Positions 1-8,505 are shown, counted from the first letter of the stretch. The stretch: DNA of 13,963 nt from Larix sibirica (GCA_004151065.3 NWUY0300058181.1:12198-26160), one strand, 5' to 3'. Translations and numbers: made by a program. The notes: generated by a model not told the origin, from the sequence alone.

Positions 1-10
1 TAGAGCCAAA

Positions 11-31
11 GTTAAGATGGATCTATGCTGG
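11..31 (+). repeat. Terminal inverted repeat of a foldback (MITE-like) element, right end only
   Basis: The 21-mer starting GTTAAGATGGATC and ending ATGCTGG is the right-hand terminus of the same foldback family seen at 3554-3823, 6562-6722 and 8613-8782. The rest of this copy lies outside the window. Confidence 0.6.
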
Positions 32-291
32 TGCTAGAAATTAGCTATGCTTGCTCTGAAGGTTTGTTAATGTTACACAAAAACCAAAACAATCTACATA
101 TCATGTTTTACTTTAATAAAAATAAACATTTCCTCCCAACTTTAAATTGATGAATAGAAAGGATCACTTATTAATTTGATTGATTGCTTCTTGATCTTCA
201 TTAGAGGACAATATATCTTAATCATCTTCGACCAAGAATAAACTCTTCACTAGTTTTGTATCAATGTTTGATTTTTTAAACGAATCATGCA

Positions 292-585
292 TATTCATAG
301 TTTTACAAGGAGTGTGCCATTGGTAGTGAAATTAGCCATAGTATGGTTGATTGAGATTCTTTTTAAGAATCCTATTTCATAGTGAGGTTGATTGAGATTC
401 TTTTTAAGAATCATGTCTTATGGCATTGCCTATTCATAATTTTAATTTTTACAAGGGGTGGGACATTGGTAATGAAATTAGCCATGGTATGGTTATTGTC
501 TTGTGTTATGCCATTGCCTATTCATAATTTTTAAAGGGATGTGCCATTGATAGTGAAATTAGCCATAGTATGGTTGATTGCATTC
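292..585. repeat. Degenerate tandem array, three copies with two perfect palindromes
   Basis: Three copies of a unit are anchored by TATTCATA at 292, 431 and 519 and by GAAATTAGCCAT at 328, 474 and 555, so the copies differ in length (about 139, 88 and at least 65 bp). The first copy contains an extra internal duplication: GATTCTTTTTAAGAATC, a perfect 7-bp inverted repeat with a 3-bp loop, occurs at 355-371 and again at 396-412. No coding potential is apparent. Confidence 0.8.
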
Positions 586-769
586 CTAAAGTTATTATCA
601 ATGTTTATTGATTAGAATGAGACCAACAATTACTCTCGGCAATATTGATGGGATAATTAGATGACATAAATATAATTACCTGTGATCCATGGATTGTTAA
701 ATCTTATATGGTTTGGGAGTGTGATTATTTGGAAAACCACTAATTTATATAGATTGCACGTTCACAGAG

Positions 770-1125
770 TCCAAGTAGCAACTAACAGTTGTCAATAATA
801 ACTTGCATTTTCACAATTGCAGCATCTCACTACAACCATTGGGTAACAATATTAACAACCAATCACATCTGGCATTTAGGTTAGAGTATCCACAGAAAAA
901 CCACAGCTAGCATGAGGTGAAAGCAACAACACACCACAGCCGGCATTAAATAACAGCAACATGTCCCAACTGGTGTTACCACGAGCTATTTACAACAGCA
1001 AACCATAATTGGCATTAAGTAATATCAACAATAAATCACAATAACATTAGTTAACAGTAATTACAACAGCAACTAGCATTAATTAACAATAATTATAAAC
1101 ACAACTAACTGTTAATCACGGAGCT
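770..1125. repeat. Diverged minisatellite, unit about 30-38 bp
   Basis: Imperfect repeats of a unit resembling CCACAGCTGGCATTAAGTA followed by ACAGCAACAA run through this stretch. Examples start near 900, 936 and 1009. Copies are poorly conserved and vary in length, which indicates an old array. The strand is rich in C and A and poor in G. Confidence 0.6.
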
Positions 1126-1978
1126 AATTTGTTATCCTTCAAGTATAGAATAATTAGAATAATTGGGATGGACAGTTGGCTCTCTCCCTGTCCAGTTTGC
1201 ATAACATGCTTCTCTTGGGCATCAACACATAACACAATTAAAATATCGAAAAGACAGGCAGGGACGGACAGCTTGGCAGCTCCCTTGTTTATATGATATT
1301 TTTAGGACTCAATTACCATATTTGCCTCTAAGCGATATCATTATATCTCCCATAAGATTTCAATCTTCGGTTACCTGGGGAGATCGTTTACTCCACTGAC
1401 CTTGACCTTGAGATCCAATTATATAATAGTAATCGACAAATTTTATAGTGTTTAGTCACACTGTAAATTAAATCCATGGTGAAAATGGAAATTTTGATTA
1501 ATGATATCGTGATGATTGGTTGAGTTCATGGATATGACAAGCTGAGTTTAATGGCTATAATTCCCTTATTCCTGCACCAATCCTCATCGTAATGACTACA
1601 AACAAGCTCTCTTAAATAGTATTCTTTTTCTTCTATTTCTCGGTTCAGGATTATGAAGTCTGATCATAAGAAAATGATCTTACAGATATGATAACTCTAG
1701 CAAGCGCAAGCACTTCATCTCTAAGCCTGAAAGATCACCCCTCGACAGAAGATTGTAAATATTACACATCAGGCAATCTGAGCTCTCTGTACGTACCTGC
1801 CTGGATAAATGAATGTTTGCTCTTCTGAACTCATGTCGGTGTCTTTCTTGGTATATCATACAAATCTTGTTAGAATCAAAAGAATGCCTTTGTTAGAATC
1901 CAATGAATACTACATTGCTTTGTCACAGACTTTGAATTGAACATAATCACAAGTAATATACAATTCCAATTGTAGGTG
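1126..1978. other. 3' flank and probable 3' UTR of the galactosyltransferase
   Basis: No gene was recognised here. The part nearest 1978 should be the minus-strand 3' UTR; no AATAAA signal is visible on the minus strand close to the stop. The 11-mer TTGTTAGAATC occurs twice, 23 bp apart, at 1867 and 1890. Around 1170-1193 a short inverted pair GGACAG...CTGTCC is present, without clear meaning. Confidence 0.5.
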
Positions 1979-2185
1979 TCATTCACAACAGACAGGATCA
2001 GGTCCCTCCTGCAATTTTTTCCAAAGACACAGCATTGTTCTTGGTCCTTGATAATGTGCAAGAATGTAATCTGGATCACAACCGGTGTTATAAAACCTAT
2101 CATCATTAATGTAATTTATCTTTTGACCACTCTTTCTGTACTCCTCAATCCAGATTCCCATGGCAACGTCTTCCAACTTAAAAAG
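1979..2185 (-). other. GALT1: GALT1-like terminal exon, 68 codons plus TGA
   Basis: The exon follows TTTTGCAG and starts with Leu-Phe-Lys-Leu-Glu-Asp-Val. It carries the EDV motif, then [18 protein letters not shown] and ends PVCCE before TGA at 1981-1979. The Cys pair close to the end is typical of this family. The short tail after it (one residue) is slightly shorter than the CCREW-type ends I recall in angiosperm relatives. Confidence 0.9.
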
Positions 2186-3066
2186 CTGCAAAATACATCT
2201 TAAAATATTCAGATACTTCTGTCTAATTGTGACTTCTGTTTTTTCATTTTATCTGACAAACAGATGTATAAGAGAGCTCAAACAAGAAATAACAGAAATT
2301 CATGTCGAGCTCTTCAGATGCTAAAGAACTAATCATTTAATAATTCCATTCACGCACACCTTGAGTTGCTTCTCCTGATGGCGTCGAACAACAAATTTTG
2401 CTATGTCTTTTGAAACAATGTAGCCTGGACCATGTGCCCATGGTGGATAAAACTCGTGGGGCCATTCCTGCATGTATATAAACAAGGTTTTTGATCATCA
2501 AGGAATAAGATGGCCATTGTCAATGGTATTATTGTTATCCTGCATGGAGATTCTTAAGAAACATCTAAGCTGCATAACTGTGAGACGGCAGATAGATTTA
2601 TACACACCTCTGGGCTTATGTACCATTTGCTCTCTTCACTCCTATGAGGTTGAGAATCAAATGATATTAGACCATAAAGAAGACCATGTGTAACCTTTGT
2701 TTTATTCAGAACTGAGAGAACTGCATCAACTCGTACAAATGCGTCGTCATCTGTCTTCATGACATACTTTGCACGTACAACTTTGGTCTGCAAGCTCAAT
2801 GAACAGAATTTGAATTCATCAAAGTTAAAACAAATGTTTCAAATTTGAACAAGCATCCAAAATTTAGCATACAGAAGGCATACTTCTTGTTTTTAGGTTG
2901 ACAAGGATAAACTGAACACCAGAAAATACAATCATACCCCATAAATGCAAATGGCAATGGTCTTCAAGGTGATTAAATCATAGTAATCAACAAAGGGCAT
3001 CAGCTGAGTATCACCATATGTCTGAGCCTCTTTCCAAAGCTCCTCATTAACTTGCTGGTTCTTATG
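1979..3066 (-). CDS. GALT1: Beta-1,3-galactosyltransferase, GALT1-like (GT31), C-terminal 207 residues in four exons; 5' part missing
   Basis: This gene encodes the C-terminal part of a plant GT31 beta-1,3-galactosyltransferase. Four exons, 3066-2938, 2787-2608, 2467-2360 and 2185-1979, join in one frame to 207 residues and a TGA stop; all three introns (150, 140, 174 bp) are GT-AG and phase 0. Visible motifs are [10 protein letters not shown] and FVDYYDL (substrate and fold region), [11 protein letters not shown] (DDD metal and UDP-sugar site), [25 protein letters not shown] (conserved acidic EDV motif) and a paired Cys near the C-terminus. These recall Arabidopsis GALT1, which adds beta-1,3-galactose to N-glycans in the Golgi to build the Lewis a epitope; the GALT2-6 hydroxyproline O-galactosyltransferases are the nearest alternative and usually have CDDDTF at this site. 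Full-length relatives are about 640 residues with an N-terminal anchor and galectin domain, neither of which I could find. No internal stop or frameshift is seen, so the gene may be functional. Confidence 0.9.
2360..2467 (-). other. GALT1: GALT1-like exon (second from the 3' end), 36 codons
   Basis: The exon follows ATGCAG and ends AAG before GTGTGC. It encodes [17 protein letters not shown], a strongly conserved GT31 acceptor-site block, followed by a basic helix ([11 protein letters not shown]) that leads straight into [10 protein letters not shown] of the last exon. Phase 0 on both sides. Confidence 0.9.
2608..2787 (-). other. GALT1: GALT1-like exon (third from the 3' end), 60 codons, carries the DDD motif
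   Basis: The exon follows TTGCAG and ends in GAG before GTGTGT. It encodes the metal-binding core [11 protein letters not shown], then [13 protein letters not shown] and SKWYISPE. Length is a multiple of three and both borders are phase 0. Confidence 0.9.
2938..3066 (-). other. GALT1: GALT1-like exon (fourth from the 3' end), 43 codons
   Basis: The exon starts after the acceptor CTGCAG with His-Lys-Asn and ends GGG before the donor GTATGA. It encodes the stretch containing [22 protein letters not shown] and [10 protein letters not shown], the strands that lead into the catalytic DDD motif. In relatives the preceding exon ends in a stretch like VRFFVGL; no such coding sequence was seen anywhere upstream in the window. 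Confidence 0.85.
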
Positions 3067-3225
3067 CTGCAGGTGAATATTCGCCATGAGACAATTTTCT
3101 TGCAAGTAACATGTTAAAACAGCAATCAAAAGGGAAAATGCATATTCCAAGTAAAATTTCACTTTTAACATAAAGCTCAGTAAGAAGCTTAAATACTTAA
3201 TAAAAAATATTGACTATTATGGCAA
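3067..3225 (-). other. GALT1: Start of the upstream intron of the galactosyltransferase
   Basis: This sequence lies directly 5' of the acceptor CTGCAG at 3072-3067 on the minus strand. No exon of the family was found above it. The intron either extends far upstream or the gene is cut off by rearrangement. Confidence 0.5.
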
Positions 3226-3600
3226 TATAGTTTACTACACATCAAATTTGAAACTATAAATTGGACTCTAATCAAATTTCAACACATTTCCTGCTAAGTG
3301 CTAACAACCTGGAAAGCACTTGCTAGATCATGAGAATCGAGATACACTTTTAAAGTTAAAAAATAAATGGGTAGATTCTAGAAGTCCTATGACTATGCTT
3401 GACTCGGTATGAGCTCAACATTATATACCAGCTTAGATTCATTTTAACCCTGGATCTATCAAATGCCAAGAGGTGTCAAATCCCTCTAGATACAAACCTT
3501 ACCTTAACTCTTTACAGTTGCACCCTCAAAAAGGTATATGCTTGACTCAACATTATATACCAGCATAGATCCATCTTAACTCTGGATCTATCAAACCTTG
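3226..3600. repeat. Left copy of a long direct duplication (second copy at 6226-6600)
   Basis: The sequence matches 6226-6600 at an offset of exactly 3000 bp. I count five mismatches in 375 bp, only two of them in the first 345 bp (3237 and 3527); beyond 3600 the copies diverge into different foldback-element sequences. The second copy begins two bases after an N, which points to an assembly join or allelic contig rather than an ordinary duplication. Confidence 0.9.
3421..3535. mobile_element. Half copy of the foldback element
   Basis: From TATATACCAGCTTAGATTC the sequence follows the left arm of the family (CTGGATCTATCAA, then TCAAATCCCTCTAG) and continues into a centre like that of 6620-6655 (ACCTTACCTTAAC, TTTACAGTT). 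The right arm is missing, so this is a truncated copy next to the fuller one at 3554. Confidence 0.55.
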
Positions 3601-3823
3601 AGAGGAAACAAATCCCTCCAAGTGCAAACTAAAGTGCAGAATTTGAGGCAAAATTTGCACCTCAAGAAATTGATCTCTCTATAAAGTAAATCAAGAACCT
3701 TGAGAGGAAACAAATCCCTCCAAGTGCAAACTTAAGTGCAGAATTTGAGGCAAAATTTGCACCTCAAGGAATTGATCTATCTATAAAGTAAATTAAAAGT
3801 TAAGATAAATCTATATTGATATA
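3554..3823. mobile_element. Foldback (MITE-like) element with an internal 102-bp tandem duplication
   Basis: The left end TATATACCAGCATAGATCC pairs with a right end near 3799-3823 (GTTAAGATAAATC then TATTGATATA), giving imperfect terminal inverted repeats. Inside, a 102-bp unit is present twice, starting at 3594 and 3696 with only a few differences. Each unit contains the near-palindrome TTGAGGCAAAATTTGCACC followed by TCAA. There is no coding capacity, so it would depend on a transposase supplied elsewhere; the superfamily cannot be told from the ends alone. Confidence 0.65.
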
Positions 3824-4544
3824 TTCCAAATGCCATACAAACTAAGGACTCAAATTAATCATTTGAAGCCAATGAATAAGTAATTTGAAGAGATGCAAAT
3901 AGAGTTAAAAGGGACTTTCAAAATATAGAAGAAACCAAGAGTTTGTGCAAAGCCATTCTCTTTGTTGCAAACTCAGGAAATCGTTCAAGATAATAGTTTG
4001 TCTATCTAGTTTGTGAAGTTATGGAAAAATTCAAATGATTAGTAAGAGAGTATATTCTTCATTTTAATGCATTTTAGCAAGTTGTTCAATCCTATCATTA
4101 GCCAATGACCTTAGTTGTGAATGAATGAAGAAAGCTCGAAATTATGAGAGTGATGAATTTTCCTTCTCATGTTTTTTTCAAAATATGCGAGGCTGTTACA
4201 TTTTGTTGGTAAGTCTTTGCATGTTTTTTTGAGATTTTCTTTTAAATCTAGTTACTTTAAATTTTCCTCATATGAGAATTGTACATAAATTATTACTGAC
4301 CCTCTTGCTAGCTTGTTCCCTCACGCAAATTGTGAATCCAGACTTTATTCACAAAGTGTTTCAGCATTCCATTTTGCATGCTCGTAATCACCTCAATTCC
4401 TCTTTCACATCTACTATATTTCTTATCGACGAAATTTCATCATATTACCACATGATAGGATGTGATCATGAAAGTTTATGTTTTAGATTTTGACTATTAT
4501 TAACGATTTTGACATTCTTTGTTGTCACCATTGGTGAATTGCAG
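3824..4544 (+). other. No firm gene; decayed repeat sequence leading into a pseudogene
   Basis: An open stretch of 73 codons on the plus strand (4272-4493) starts with a hydrophobic segment, but it has no recognisable domain and sits directly upstream of a decayed frame, so I do not call it a gene. Splice-like signals occur (TTG before GTAAGTC near 4207; GAATTGCAG ending at 4544). They suggest that the pseudogene at 4545 may once have had upstream exons. Confidence 0.4.
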
Positions 4545-5298
4545 AGGAAGTAGGTTGAAGAGTTTCTTTTAGAACAAGAAAAATATATGGATTATAAAGC
4601 CAAGGAAACCCCAAGCCCATTTATGGCAATATGGAATGCAATCTAGAACTATAAAGTAAAGTAATCTGCAGTGGGGAGGAATTTATCAAATGCTCAAGGA
4701 CGAGACTTATCCAATTGTTGTGAGTATTGAACGACCAAACTACAATTTTGAAGTGTTTCATAATATCTAGAGATCGTCTTTGCATAAGATCACAACCGTG
4801 GGCATCAGTCATATTTGTGCAAAATTCATTTCTTGGTTGGTATACAATGTCTACAATGAGCACAAATTGATTAGGGATGATCAAGGAAAGGTTATTTCAT
4901 CCTTCTAGCCTTCAAGTCTTGAGGTTTATTACAAGTTGGACAAGCCCAAGATCAATATGACAGATGTATGGGTTGTGTAGTTCACCAAGAACAAGAGTTA
5001 TAATGAGATCATGAAAGGTCAGTGGATGGGACCAGAGGCATTCAAATCAAGGCCAATGGGCATGTACCTAATTGCCAATATCTGAAATCCTTACCAATAT
5101 GCAATAGATTTAATAAGAAAATTATATGGCAAGAAAGACAAGGATATTCAAAGAATTTTGGCACAAGAAGATGTACATCATGTAGTGAAAAAAGGTAAAG
5201 TTTTCACCTGCTTAGCCAATATGTCCACTACCATGAGAGACGTTAGTTTGAGGTCAAAATACCGTGGATATGGTTGTATGTATTATTTTAACCTTTAA
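4545..5298 (+). pseudogene. Decayed reading frame of unknown identity, about 245 codons, six in-frame stops and one frameshift
   Basis: After an acceptor-like GAATTGCAG, one frame reads VEEFLLEQEKYMDYKAKETP and continues with stops at 4551 and 4644. Near 4661 the frame shifts by one base, and the second frame then runs to TAA at 5296 with stops at 4768, 4906, 4978 and 5083. Between the stops the text is clearly protein-like: QWGGIYQMLKDETYP, SHICAKFISWLVYNVYNEHK, DKPKINMTDVW, YNEIMKGQWMGPEAF, NPYQYAIDLIRKLYGKKDKD. I do not recognise the family; it may be a gene carried by or derived from a repeat. All six stops are TAG or TGA and could each come from CAG or CGA by a single C-to-T change, as expected from methylated cytosine. 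There is no sign that it is expressed. Confidence 0.7.
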
Positions 5299-6223
5299 TC
5301 TGATTTGGAGCCATTATTAGCCTCTCTCTAGAAACATTTATTTTACATACGCTTGTTTAGTTGTATTTGGTAATGGTTCATAATGATATGAATAACACTT
5401 TTTTCGAAAAGAAAAAATGTATTTTATTCTAGTATACAAAAATATACTAACCTAGGTGTTTTAATGAAATCCTTGTTTTATTAGAATAAATTTGGTATAT
5501 ATAATTCTTAATTATCGAGATAAAGAAAAATTCATTAATGATATAATATTGATAAACGCAAATCCTCTCTTCTCTTAAACCCTATCTCTGCATATGGCGC
5601 TCTATAAACAGATATAATATTGTTTACCATGTTACTTGTAAGTTTAATAATGTTTCTTTTGTGCTAGTTGATCATTTAATCAACTATGCTCATTTCATCC
5701 CTTTGAATACCAACTTTACAACTTCTAAGATCGTTGGATTATGATGTTGTACACATGAATATGCTCTTACATTGTTGAATTATGATATTGTACACGTGAG
5801 TACATGCCTTTTCTATTCTAGTTTATCTAATATAAAAATTTCACAATTTATTTTTAATCAATCCTTTGAAAACTATAAAATAAATTTACCAATCCATAAA
5901 AGAAACTCACAATTTAATTTGAATAAATTCTTTGAAATTTATAAAAGAAATTAGATACCAATTTAGTAGTAACCATGTTATAATACCAAAACCAAAGCAA
6001 AGTAATACGGAAATTCAAAGTAAACCTTATTAATTCATAAACCAAAACCAATCCAAAGTAAAGAGATTCAAAGTGAAAATTATTAAATTGTAAACCTTAA
6101 AAATTAAAACATTTGTTTAAAAAAATTCAAACAATCTTTAAATACCAAATAACCAAAATTGAATTCATAATTAATCGTCTATTCTATAACCCATTTCCCA
6201 TAACTAGAATAAGAACAATTACC
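5299..6223. other. AT-rich sequence with small tandem duplications, no gene
   Basis: No gene was seen. Short local duplications are frequent: GTTGGATTATGATGTTGTAC at 5733 is repeated, with changes, at 5773 (40-bp step); TCACAATTTA at 5841 recurs at 5907 (66-bp step); ATTCAAAGT occurs at 6013 and 6067 (54-bp step). A 60-codon open stretch at 5772-5954 is a by-product of these low-complexity repeats. The contig ends at the N at 6224. Confidence 0.6.
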
Positions 6224-6224
6224 N

Positions 6225-6763
6225 TTATAGTTTACTGCACATCAAATTTGAAACTATAAATTGGACTCTAATCAAATTTCAACACATTTCCTGCTAAGTG
6301 CTAACAACCTGGAAAGCACTTGCTAGATCATGAGAATCGAGATACACTTTTAAAGTTAAAAAATAAATGGGTAGATTCTAGAAGTCCTATGACTATGCTT
6401 GACTCGGTATGAGCTCAACATTATATACCAGCTTAGATTCATTTTAACCCTGGATCTATCAAATGCCAAGAGGTGTCAAATCCCTCTAGATACAAACCTT
6501 ACCTTAACTCTTTACAGTTGCACCCTTAAAAAGGTATATGCTTGACTCAACATTATATACCAGCATAGATCCATGTTAACCCTGGATCTATCAAACCCTG
6601 AGAGATCAAATCCCTCTAGGTGCAAACCTTACCTTAACCCTTTACAGTTACACAGTTTACATCTAGAGGGATTTGGTCCATCTCGGCACTTGATAGATCT
6701 AGGGTTCAGATGGATCTATGCTAGTTTAATATTTTCCTGATAATAATACATCTGCACAACAAC
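6225..6763. repeat. N-bounded 539-bp segment duplicating both flanking regions
   Basis: This piece lies between single Ns at 6224 and 6764. Its left 375 bp match 3226-3600, and its right end (6721-6763) is identical to 8779-8821 at an offset of 2058. In between lies one complete foldback element. It therefore reads as left flank, element, right flank, without the sequence that separates those flanks elsewhere. An allelic or bridging contig placed inside the gap it should close is the simplest explanation. Confidence 0.85.
6562..6722. mobile_element. Foldback (MITE-like) element, complete copy
   Basis: The left end AGCATAGATCCAT is the exact reverse complement of the right end ATGGATCTATGCT. 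The arms continue inwards with CTGGATCTATCAA opposite TTGATAGATCTAG and AAATCCCTCTAG opposite CTAGAGGGATTT. The whole element is 161 bp, almost entirely two inverted arms around a short centre, with no coding capacity. Confidence 0.8.
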
Positions 6764-6764
6764 N

Positions 6765-7073
6765 AACGAGCGAGTGAACTTCATTATTTTTCTCCATCGC
6801 GGAACAACCAAGGGTCATCCTTACACCATGCACCCCACATCACATGAAGCACCCCAAAGCATGGTGCAAGCACTTTCAAAATAACCTCAAAAGCTAGCAT
6901 AGATGTTATCCCTCATCTTCTGGCCACGATATCATTCATATTAATAATATACTATGTTAATAACTTGACGTTATAATTTATGTCTATTTATCTATTTTTT
7001 GTTTTATGGATAAGTGAAACTTTTTTCTTAATGCTACAATGTTGGTCTCACCAAAGTAATACTCCACTAATGC
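6765..7073. other. No gene recognised
   Basis: Unremarkable AT-rich sequence at the start of the next contig. The open stretch beginning at 6980 runs into the tandem duplication at 7074 and has no recognisable domain. Confidence 0.5.
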
Positions 7074-7487
7074 CACTTGATCACATTACTTCAGCTACAT
7101 TTACTGCTTGTTATACAAAACATAAAGAACAGACATCAGCTAATGTTCATTTCTATGTGGAGGTGCATAGTACTAAGATTACTTTGTGAATAGTATAATA
7201 GGGATCCCAAATAGGTTCGATGGCTTCAAAACTATCAAAGAACTTGGAGGAAAATGTTGAAATGTTCCTTATTCAATTGACACTTGATCTCATCATTTCA
7301 ACTAAATTTTTTGTCTATTATGCAAAACATAAAGAACAAACTTCATCTAAAGCTCATTTCTATGTGGAGGTGCATAGTACTATGATAAACTTGTGAACAG
7401 TATAATATGGGAACTAAATAGGTTCAATGGCTTTAAAACCATCAAAGAACTTGGAGGAAAATGGTGAAATGTTCCTTGTTCCAATTT
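7074..7487. repeat. Tandem duplication, two units of 207 bp
   Basis: The units start at CACTTGATC in 7074 and 7281. They share CATTTCTATGTGGAGGTGCA (7148 and 7355) and TCAAAGAACTTGGAGGAAAA in the second half of each unit. Identity is imperfect, so the duplication is not recent. The 207-bp step is a multiple of three, and plus-strand peptides such as HFYVEVHST and FKTIKELGG recur, but stops interrupt every frame. Confidence 0.8.
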
Positions 7488-7773
7488 CTTTCTGCAATCA
7501 TTAACTGTAATAACCACAACTATCATCTTTAACATGTCATTACCAATACTTGCCCACATCTTCATTGTTGCAATCATAATCTTCCCTACATCAACAATGT
7601 ATTGTTTGTATGAAAAAAACTATATGAATGAATGAAGAGCTAGGCTAATTTAAGTTTTTACACACACACAAAATGTCCTCTGAGCTCCTAGGATTGATTT
7701 TCCATCCTCCATAAGCATGGCCTAGAGAAGGCAGTGCCATTGTTTTCCAAAAACCTAGACCAAGTTATCCACA
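7488..7773. other. No gene recognised; short CA repeat
   Basis: No coding signal could be supported. A short (CA)n run lies near 7660-7672. A 65-codon minus-strand open stretch reaching 7577 overlaps the tandem duplication and has no recognisable content. Confidence 0.5.
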
Positions 7774-7917
7774 TCCAACAACGAGAACTCCAAATTCATT
7801 TGTGACGCCAAAAACATGGCAAAGGTGTCACATCTCCTATACTTTCCAAGGGCTAGGGAGAGGCTCAAGCTCTTCAATCTGAAGGAAGAAGGTATTTTTT
7901 ACCTTGCAATCAAGTGA
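7774..7917 (+). pseudogene. Exon relic resembling DFR/CCR-type NADPH-dependent reductases
   Basis: A 47-codon open frame ends at TGA 7915. Its centre reads KVSHLL, then RARERLKLF and KEEGIF, which recalls the conserved block of plant dihydroflavonol and cinnamoyl-CoA reductase relatives (KVSHLL...A.ERL.LF.ADL.EEGSFD), just after the cofactor-binding beta-alpha unit. Compared with that block, two residues after LF appear to be missing. The upstream Rossmann motif (GxxGxxG) and the downstream part were not found. Directly after the frame, GAG before GTAAGG is a good splice donor, so this may be a single exon caught in a repeat or a segmental copy. The match is from memory of the family pattern and is moderate. 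Confidence 0.4.
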
Positions 7918-8309
7918 GGTAAGGTATCATCACTTCAATTTCCCCAGACAATATGTTCACATATATGTGTCGAGGTATCAAAACCATGTCGAAGTCCATT
8001 GCGAAGAGCATATGTAGAGCTTACAAACAAGCAAGAAACAATGATAAAGGATAAAAAACATGCATGGTCCCGAACAAGCGTACAAGAAATATCAATTTTC
8101 TATATTAAGTAAAAATTATTTAAAGTTCATATTGTTAATGAAGGAAAACATGTTTAAGAAAAATATAAAACTTAGGACAATGCACATATCAAACCAAAAA
8201 AAATGGTTTATCCCAACATTGCATGGGGGTGCTAATGGTGGTCAATTACAATTGACCATGAGATTGACTAATATAGTTTCTTGCAAAGCAGGGACTAATA
8301 ATGTAGACC
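7918..8309 (+). other. No firm gene; possible upstream remains of a LINE-type element
   Basis: A 96-codon open stretch on the plus strand (8060-8350) overlaps the zinc-binding relic in another frame. Only its last part (SCKAGTNN near 8280-8300) resembles the region that precedes the zinc-binding domain of plant reverse transcriptases; the rest is not recognisable. Confidence 0.35.
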
Positions 8310-8471
8310 CTTGTTTGTCCAATGTGCAATGCTATAGAAGAGGATCTTGAACATAAATTCAGGCTTTGCCTTTGGGTAAGAGTCCAATGGTCATATTTCT
8401 TAGAATGTTTTAACTTCAAACAATTAATATTGAAGTTAGCTAATAAGAGAATTTGTGTTAGCAACTTATAA
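8310..8471 (+). pseudogene. Relic of the zinc-binding C-terminal domain of a LINE-type reverse transcriptase (zf-RVT)
   Basis: The frame from 8310 to TAA at 8469 encodes CPMCNAIEEDLEHKFRLC followed by a Trp-rich segment. The spacing C-x2-C-x8-H-x4-C, with acidic residues before the His, is the usual pattern of the zf-RVT domain found at the end of plant non-LTR reverse transcriptases. Upstream sequence in the same frame is closed, and the preceding part appears in another frame, so it is a decayed fragment of about 53 codons. No poly(A) tail or target duplication was identified. Confidence 0.6.
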
Positions 8472-8505
8472 TTAAAATATGGTTACCATATGGCCCAGCT
8501 TAGTT

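Noticed and set aside
1876-2203. Plus- and minus-strand frames of 75-76 codons overlapping the terminal exon
   Set aside because: They overlap the conserved last exon in other frames and have no family similarity.
2472-2693. 73-codon plus-strand frame over the galactosyltransferase
   Set aside because: Antisense shadow of two real exons and the intron between them.
4272-4493. 73-codon plus-strand frame with a hydrophobic, signal-peptide-like start
   Set aside because: No domain or repeat of a known secreted family, no Cys pattern, and it lies in decayed repeat sequence just before a pseudogene.
5772-5954. 60-codon plus-strand frame
   Set aside because: Low-complexity Asn/Ile/Lys-rich translation of AT-rich tandem repeats.
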